A stretch of DNA of 7,649 bases from Salinibacterium sp. (GTDB lineage: Bacteria; Actinomycetota; Actinomycetes; Actinomycetales; Microbacteriaceae): assembly GCA_004297555.1 (NCBI GenBank), contig SCSV01000052.1:1-7649 (forward strand). Direction: 5' to 3'. The first letter of the stretch is position 1. Every line of letters begins with the position of its first letter. The notes beneath the pieces were generated by a model, which saw nothing but the letters and a program-made list of their open reading frames with translations, did no database searches and had not been told where the DNA came from. Both the position numbers and the translations under genes were made by a program. Positions 5,180 to 7,649 of the stretch are shown here, one piece after another.

Positions 5180-5218
5180 CGCAAAGAACCCAGAGGCAGC
5201 TTTTGCGCAAATACCCAG
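5180..5218. repeat. Imperfect direct repeat upstream of the membrane protein gene
   Basis: CGCAAAGAACCCAG (5180-5193) recurs as CGCAAATACCCAG (5206-5218), about 26 bases apart. The second copy overlaps the perfect palindrome TTTGCGCAAA (5202-5211). The block lies just upstream of the proposed promoter at 5158-5163, so it could be an activator or repressor site. Chance or a 3' remnant of the upstream gene cannot be excluded. Confidence 0.35.
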
Positions 5219-5248
5219 GTTTGGCGAAGCCAGCAACAGGGTCACCGA

Positions 5249-5488
5249 TCAGAATCTGAAACAGTCCATGGCGTCATCCAGACTCCAGAATTCGCCGATG
5301 GGCAGGAACCTGCGTTGGCGCTGCAGCATGCGCTTGGCCACGAAGCGATTTCGATCCGGGTTGTGTTCGACATAGCCGAGCACCTCGCCGCTCGGGCGGG
5401 TGACGCGCCACAACTCATCATTCAACTGGATGGCGGTCGCCCCGCGATTCGAGACCTGCACGCCGGATGCGAAGTCGAGAATTGTCAT
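5249..5488 (-). CDS. Small hypothetical protein, 79 residues, under a putative SOS box
   Basis: A 79-residue soluble protein of unknown function with no signal peptide or membrane helix. Visible features: W-R-V-T-R-P-S-G-E-V-L-G-Y-V-E at 27-41 (probable beta hairpin), a basic run F-V-A-K-R-M-L-Q-R-Q-R-R at 49-60, and a C-terminal G-E-F-W-S-L-D-D-A-M-D-C-F. The compact basic character would suit nucleic-acid or protein binding, but no family is recognised. ATG 5488 is chosen because AAGGGA lies at good distance before it. The frame stays open upstream to 5671, but that would run through the operator and the msrA leader and is rejected. A LexA-like palindrome lies 41-56 bases upstream (5529-5544) and overlaps a possible -10 (TATATT), so DNA-damage control is likely. 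Divergent from msrA. Confidence 0.78.
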   Translation of the reverse strand: MTILDFASGVQVSNRGATAIQLNDELWRVTRPSGEVLGYVEHNPDRNRFVAKRMLQRQRRFLPIGEFWSLDDAMDCFRF

Positions 5489-5528
5489 TGGAATCCCTTC
5501 GTGAGTGGGGGAGCGGTTGTTGTCTCTG

Positions 5529-5544
5529 TCGAATATATGTTCGA
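5529..5544. promoter_or_regulatory. Putative LexA binding site (SOS box)
   Basis: TCGAATATATGTTCGA matches the actinobacterial LexA consensus TCGAAC-N4-GTTCGA at 11 of 12 fixed positions (T for C at position 6). The arms GTCGAA/TTCGAC are perfect one base further out. On the minus strand TATATT (5537-5532) lies inside it as a possible -10 for the 79-residue gene, a normal layout for LexA blocking polymerase. An outer inverted repeat CTCTGTC/GACAGAG (5524-5530, 5550-5556) brackets it. The msrA start is 122 bases away on the other side, so the small gene is the likelier target. Confidence 0.7.
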
Positions 5545-5665
5545 CCACTGACAGAGCTCGCTTCGCTCCAGAAGACTCGTGGGAAACGGGAACAACAATC
5601 GCGAGGTGGCGGTTGGCCATTGTGGGTACCGGGCCCCGATCATCCGGAGAAAGAAGGCTTACCTC

Positions 5666-6193
5666 ATGCACACATTCGTTGTCGCCGGCGGTTGTTTCTG
5701 GTGTCTCGACGCTGTTTATCGCACGCTTCGCGGAGTGGAAGATGTCGTCTCGGGCTACACCGGTGGAGAGACCGTCAACCCCGACTACAAGTCAGTCTGC
5801 ACCGGCACGACCGGCCACGCTGAAGCTGTCGCAGTCACCTTCGACCCCGAGGTGATTCCGGATGAGGTCATCCTCGATGTCTTCTTCAGCCTGCACGACC
5901 CGCGTCAGCTCAACCGGCAGGGAAACGACCACGGCACGCAGTACCGTTCCGCGATGTTCTATGCGGATGATGAGCAGAAGAAGCTCTTTGAGGCGGCGCG
6001 CGAGCGCGCGGCTGGCTATTGGGAGGGCGACATCGTGACCACGCTCGAGCCGCTCGGCGAATGGTATCCGGCGGAGGACTACCACCAGGACTTCTTCGCG
6101 AAGAACCCGGGCCAGGGCTACTGCATGGCGGTCGCGCTGCCGAAGGTCAACAAGATTCGCAAGTCGTTCGCGGAGTACGTACTGGCGAGCTAA
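5666..6193 (+). CDS. msrA: Peptide methionine sulfoxide reductase A
   Basis: MsrA reduces the S-epimer of methionine sulfoxide in proteins and free form, using thioredoxin, to repair oxidative damage in the cytosol. At 175 residues it is a complete family member. The catalytic motif G-G-C10-F-W-C13 has Cys10 as nucleophile. Further family blocks are G-Y-T-G-G at 30-34, C45-T-G-T-T-G-H-A-E-A-V at 45-55, Q-G-N-D-x-G-T-Q-Y-R-S-A at 85-96, and a late Cys153 in G-Y-C-M-A-V-A-L-P-K-V, the usual place of a resolving cysteine. ATG 5666 is chosen because the protein must begin just before the strand leading to Cys10; AAGAAGG lies about 8 bases before it. An in-frame extension to 5579 would add 29 residues without family sense. 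A hairpin at 6217-6248 ends the gene. The SOS box at 5529-5544 is shared intergenic space, but a link to msrA is doubtful. Confidence 0.97.
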   Translation: MHTFVVAGGCFWCLDAVYRTLRGVEDVVSGYTGGETVNPDYKSVCTGTTGHAEAVAVTFDPEVIPDEVILDVFFSLHDPRQLNRQGNDHGTQYRSAMFYADDEQKKLFEAARERAAGYWEGDIVTTLEPLGEWYPAEDYHQDFFAKNPGQGYCMAVALPKVNKIRKSFAEYVLAS

Positions 6194-6216
6194 CCCCTCC
6201 CCAACGTCGCGCTGAC

Positions 6217-6256
6217 GCCGACCGATCCCACAATTCGGGACGGTCGGCTTTGTGCT
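6217..6256 (+). terminator. Probable terminator after msrA
   Basis: GCCGACCG(A)TCCC (6217-6229) pairs with GGGACGGTCGGC (6237-6248), with one bulged A and the loop ACAATTC. TTTGTGCTGTTC follows, only moderately T-rich. It lies 23 bases after the msrA stop. Confidence 0.6.
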
Positions 6257-6291
6257 GTTCGTCAGCAGCCAACACTGGGCGGGATGAACCT

Positions 6292-6343
6292 CGGGGCGGC
6301 TTCCCGGCACGAGTGCCGACCCCGGGGTTCGTCACCGAACCCC
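6292..6343 (+). promoter_or_regulatory. Structured leader before the ssb ribosome site
   Basis: GGGGTTCG-TCAC-CGAACCCC (6324-6343) is a perfect 8-bp hairpin ending immediately before AAGGAG. Just upstream CGGGGCGGC (6292-6300) can pair with GCCGACCCCG (6315-6324), touching the first stem. Such a stack beside the SD could tune ribosome access. No promoter hexamer is clear in 6250-6355. Confidence 0.45.
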
Positions 6344-6355
6344 AAGGAGATTTCT

Positions 6356-6844
6356 ATGCCTGACATCATTACCCTCACCGGACTGGTCGGCACGACCCCT
6401 CGCAACATCGTCACGAGCGAGGGCCTGTCGATCACCAGCTTCCGGTTTGCCTCGACTCAGCGGCGCTTCGATCGTTCTCAGGAGCGTTGGATCGACGGCG
6501 ACACCAATTGGTACACGATCACCACGTTCCGCCAACTCGCGCTCAACACCCACGCCTCGGTCAAAAAGGGCGAGCGGGTGATCGTGACGGGCCGGTTGCG
6601 CATTCGCGAGTGGACCGACGGCGATCGCACCGGCACCAACGTCGACATCGAGGCGGATGCCGTTGGCCACGATCTGGGCTGGGGCAGCACCGTCTTCAGC
6701 CGCAGCATTTCGACAAGCGCCGGCGCGAGCGCGACGCCGAGTGCGGACACCTCGCAGCCCGAGGCCGCGCCGGTCGAGGCCGCCGAAGCGGATTCGACTC
6801 CGGCTGACGACGAGAAAGAGCCGGCGCTCGCCCTTCCGTTCTGA
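6356..6844 (+). CDS. ssb: Single-stranded DNA-binding protein (SSB-like, OB fold)
   Basis: A 162-residue SSB family protein that should coat single-stranded DNA as an oligomer in replication, repair or recombination. The OB fold spans about 1-107. It begins I-T-L-T-G-L-V-G and includes F-R-F-A-S-T-Q-R-R-F near 29-38, W-Y-T-I-T-T-F-R at 52-59, and V-K-K-G-E-R-V-I-V-T-G-R-L at 69-81, all typical SSB strands. The tail (about 118-158) is A/S/T/P/E-rich and disordered, ending A-L-P-F. That keeps the terminal Pro-Phe of the partner-binding tip but lacks the usual acidic D-D-x-I-P-F. The ATG at 6356 follows AAGGAG by 6 bases; upstream in-frame starts would cross the hairpin. With ettA nearby and no rpsF/rpsR, it is probably the secondary SSB paralogue, not the replicative one. 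Confidence 0.9.
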   Translation: MPDIITLTGLVGTTPRNIVTSEGLSITSFRFASTQRRFDRSQERWIDGDTNWYTITTFRQLALNTHASVKKGERVIVTGRLRIREWTDGDRTGTNVDIEADAVGHDLGWGSTVFSRSISTSAGASATPSADTSQPEAAPVEAAEADSTPADDEKEPALALPF

Positions 6845-6849
6845 GCGAC

Positions 6850-6893
6850 GGCGCGGGCTCGCCTTAGAATCACATTGAGGTCGCGCCCGCGCC
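6850..6893. repeat. 9-bp inverted repeat flanking the promoter of the next lipoprotein
   Basis: GGCGCGGGC (6850-6858) and GCCCGCGCC (6885-6893) are exact reverse complements around a 26-base spacer that holds the -10-like TAGAAT (6865-6870). It could end ssb transcription as a GC-rich hairpin or act as an operator. There is no T run. Confidence 0.5.
6865..6870 (+). promoter_or_regulatory. Probable -10 of the 6911 lipoprotein gene
   Basis: TAGAAT is 5 of 6 to TATAAT and identical to the ettA hexamer. A start near 6877 gives a leader of about 34 bases with the GGAGG ribosome site. No convincing -35 is seen. Confidence 0.5.
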
Positions 6894-6910
6894 GATGGAG
6901 GGAACACCCG

Positions 6911-7387
6911 ATGGTTCTCGATCGAACCCGCCGAACGGTTGTCACCGTCACGGCCGCCGCTCTTTTCGCCGTGGTTCTTGTCGGCTGCACGAGCGGACCC
7001 GCTGGCCCGGTTCCCACCTACACTCCGACCGGCTCGCCGAGCGCGACGACGCAACCGACCAATCCGGTCTTGATTCCCGATGGCACCGCAGCCGAGAACA
7101 AGGACTACTTCGACTTCGTCAACGAGTCGTTCTATGCCACGCACGGCAAGTCTGACGGGCGCAGCATCGTTGACAATCTGGTTGCCGCCGGATTCACCAA
7201 GCAGGCGATGGAAGTGACTTTCGATAACACCCAAGTGACTGCTGCCGACTCGATCATCGTCTCGGTGCGCGTGGACGGCCAGTGCCTGATCGGCCAATTC
7301 GGCATCTCGCGCTACAGCAGCGACATCGGACCGATGCTCTCCACCGGCAGCTGTCTGATCGGCACAACCCGCCCGATCACCTGGTAG
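6911..7387 (+). CDS. Putative lipoprotein, probably DUF6993 domain
   Basis: A 158-residue exported lipoprotein of unknown function. Signal peptide: R5, R7-R8, a hydrophobic core at about 10-24, lipobox L-V-G-C with Cys26. A Pro/Thr/Ser-rich linker (about 28-53) spaces the domain from the membrane. The globular part has F-D-F-V-N at 67-71, G-R-S-I-V-D-N-L-V-A-A-G-F at 83-95, A-D-S-I-I-V-S-V-R at 112-120 and Q-C-L-I-G-Q-F-G at 124-131. Cys125 and Cys148 may form a disulfide. The pattern fits what I remember as DUF6993, found beside ettA in Microbacteriaceae; this name should be checked. ATG 6911 is chosen for the GGAGG 9 bases before it and a compact signal peptide; a TTG at 6875 would add 12 residues and lies at the predicted transcription start. 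It is not obviously related to the lipoprotein pair at 466-1692. Confidence 0.85.
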   Translation: MVLDRTRRTVVTVTAAALFAVVLVGCTSGPAGPVPTYTPTGSPSATTQPTNPVLIPDGTAAENKDYFDFVNESFYATHGKSDGRSIVDNLVAAGFTKQAMEVTFDNTQVTAADSIIVSVRVDGQCLIGQFGISRYSSDIGPMLSTGSCLIGTTRPITW

Positions 7388-7393
7388 CGGCGG

Positions 7394-7408
7394 CCGGCCT
7401 GTGGCCGG
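7394..7408 (+). other. GC hairpin between lipoprotein and ettA
   Basis: CCGGCC-TGT-GGCCGG is a perfect 6-bp stem with a 3-base loop, 6 bases after the lipoprotein stop. Without a T run it is at best a weak or factor-assisted terminator. Confidence 0.35.
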
Positions 7409-7428
7409 GGCGCTCGGTGGCGCTTACG

Positions 7429-7434
7429 TAGAAT
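7429..7434 (+). promoter_or_regulatory. Predicted leaderless -10 of ettA
   Basis: TAGAAT, then ATGCGC, then ATG at 7441. The 6-base gap puts the mRNA start at the ATG. No SD exists upstream. The in-frame ATG at 7435 touches the hexamer and would lie upstream of transcription. Confidence 0.6.
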
Positions 7435-7440
7435 ATGCGC

Positions 7441-7649
7441 ATGGCCGAATTTATCTACTCGATGGTGCGCGCCCGCAAAGCGGTCGGCGACAAGCTCATT
7501 CTCGATGACGTGACGATGTCGTTCTACCCGGGCGCGAAGATCGGAGTGGTCGGGCCGAACGGCGCCGGTAAGTCCACGATCCTGAAGATTATGGCCGGCC
7601 TCGACACGCCTTCCAACGGGGAGGCTCGGCTGACGCCCGGCTACAGCGT
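7441..7649 (+). CDS. ettA: Energy-dependent translational throttle protein EttA (ABC-F), 3' partial
   Basis: The first 69 residues of an ABC-F ATPase that binds the ribosomal E site and gates the first peptide bond according to the ATP/ADP ratio. The opening M-A-E-F-I-Y-S-M-V-R-A-R-K and the stretch K-L-I-L-D-D-V-T-M-S-F-Y-P-G-A-K-I-G are characteristic of EttA. The first Walker A G38-P-N-G-A-G-K-S-T46 is complete, followed by K-I-M-A-G-L-D and the start of the T-P-G-Y-S strand that leads to the Q-loop. The window ends about 70 codons into a gene that normally has about 555-560; signature, Walker B, arm and second ABC domain are outside. ATG 7441 is chosen over ATG 7435 because the TAGAAT element sits 6 bases before it. 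The gene lies 53 bases after the lipoprotein and appears to have its own promoter. Confidence 0.95.
   Translation, partial: MAEFIYSMVRARKAVGDKLILDDVTMSFYPGAKIGVVGPNGAGKSTILKIMAGLDTPSNGEARLTPGYS

Noticed and set aside
5579..5665. 29-residue N-terminal extension of MsrA
   Set aside because: MsrA proteins begin just before the G-C-F-W motif, and ATG 5666 gives the usual length.
5489..5671. N-terminal extension of the 79-residue gene to 5671
   Set aside because: It would cover the SOS box and overlap the msrA start. The ATG at 5488 has a good SD and the extension has no domain character.
6284..6355. 24-residue extension of the SSB-like protein
   Set aside because: It crosses the hairpin and the AAGGAG that serves ATG 6356; the OB fold starts at the later ATG.
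6332..7297. Long minus-strand open frame (321 codons)
   Set aside because: Antisense to ssb and the lipoprotein. The translation is Arg/Gly/Asp-rich low complexity typical of shadow frames in GC-rich DNA.
1..7649. CRISPR arrays, IS elements, att sites next to the two tRNAs
   Set aside because: No regularly spaced repeats, no transposase or integrase frame, and no duplicated tRNA 3' end in the window. The tRNA neighbourhoods hold only normal chromosomal genes.

Overview
The window looks like chromosomal DNA of a high-GC actinobacterium. It is most like Microbacteriaceae (Leifsonia/Salinibacterium/Cryobacterium type). That placement rests on recognised protein families and gene order (orn followed by tRNA-His; an SSB-like gene, a lipoprotein and ettA in a row) and is my inference, not a search result. 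Nothing indicates a phage, plasmid, insertion sequence or CRISPR array. Genes are tightly packed and no gene-free stretch exceeds 300 bases; the longest is about 177 bases (5489-5665).

Layout. 2-469 (+): 3' part of a uridine-kinase-like P-loop ATPase. The first 50 bases are a perfect 19-bp inverted repeat in which the P-loop codons appear on the wrong strand, so the window edge is probably a fold-back assembly artefact. 466-1692 (-): two tandem, mutually related lipoproteins of unknown role. 1757-2113 (-): zincin-type metallopeptidase with a puzzling start region (good SD plus ATG, but out of frame). 2159-2196 (-): strong terminator of tRNA-His (2200-2276). 2309-2929 (-): orn. 3007-3282 (+): small hypothetical protein. 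3316-3388 (+): tRNA-Arg(TCT). 3424-4542 (+): family 2 glycosyltransferase. 4549-5151 (-): single-span membrane protein. 5249-5488 (-): 79-residue unknown protein with a LexA/SOS-box-like operator upstream. 5666-6193 (+): msrA. 6356-6844 (+): SSB-like protein. 6911-7387 (+): lipoprotein, probably DUF6993. 7441-end (+): 5' part of ettA.

How the parts relate. Most genes are housekeeping: RNA turnover (orn), tRNAs, oxidised-methionine repair (msrA), ssDNA binding and translation control (ettA). No single pathway joins them. The recurring signal is regulatory. Four genes without a Shine-Dalgarno (orn, the 3007 gene, the 5151 membrane gene, ettA) each have a TAG-starting -10-like hexamer exactly 6 nt before the ATG, the geometry of leaderless actinobacterial mRNAs. 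The items most worth a second look are the SOS box before the 79-residue gene, the metallopeptidase start, the tandem lipoproteins, the fold-back at the edge and an excess of the 7-mer CGGATGC. I did not find a convincing new multi-gene system.
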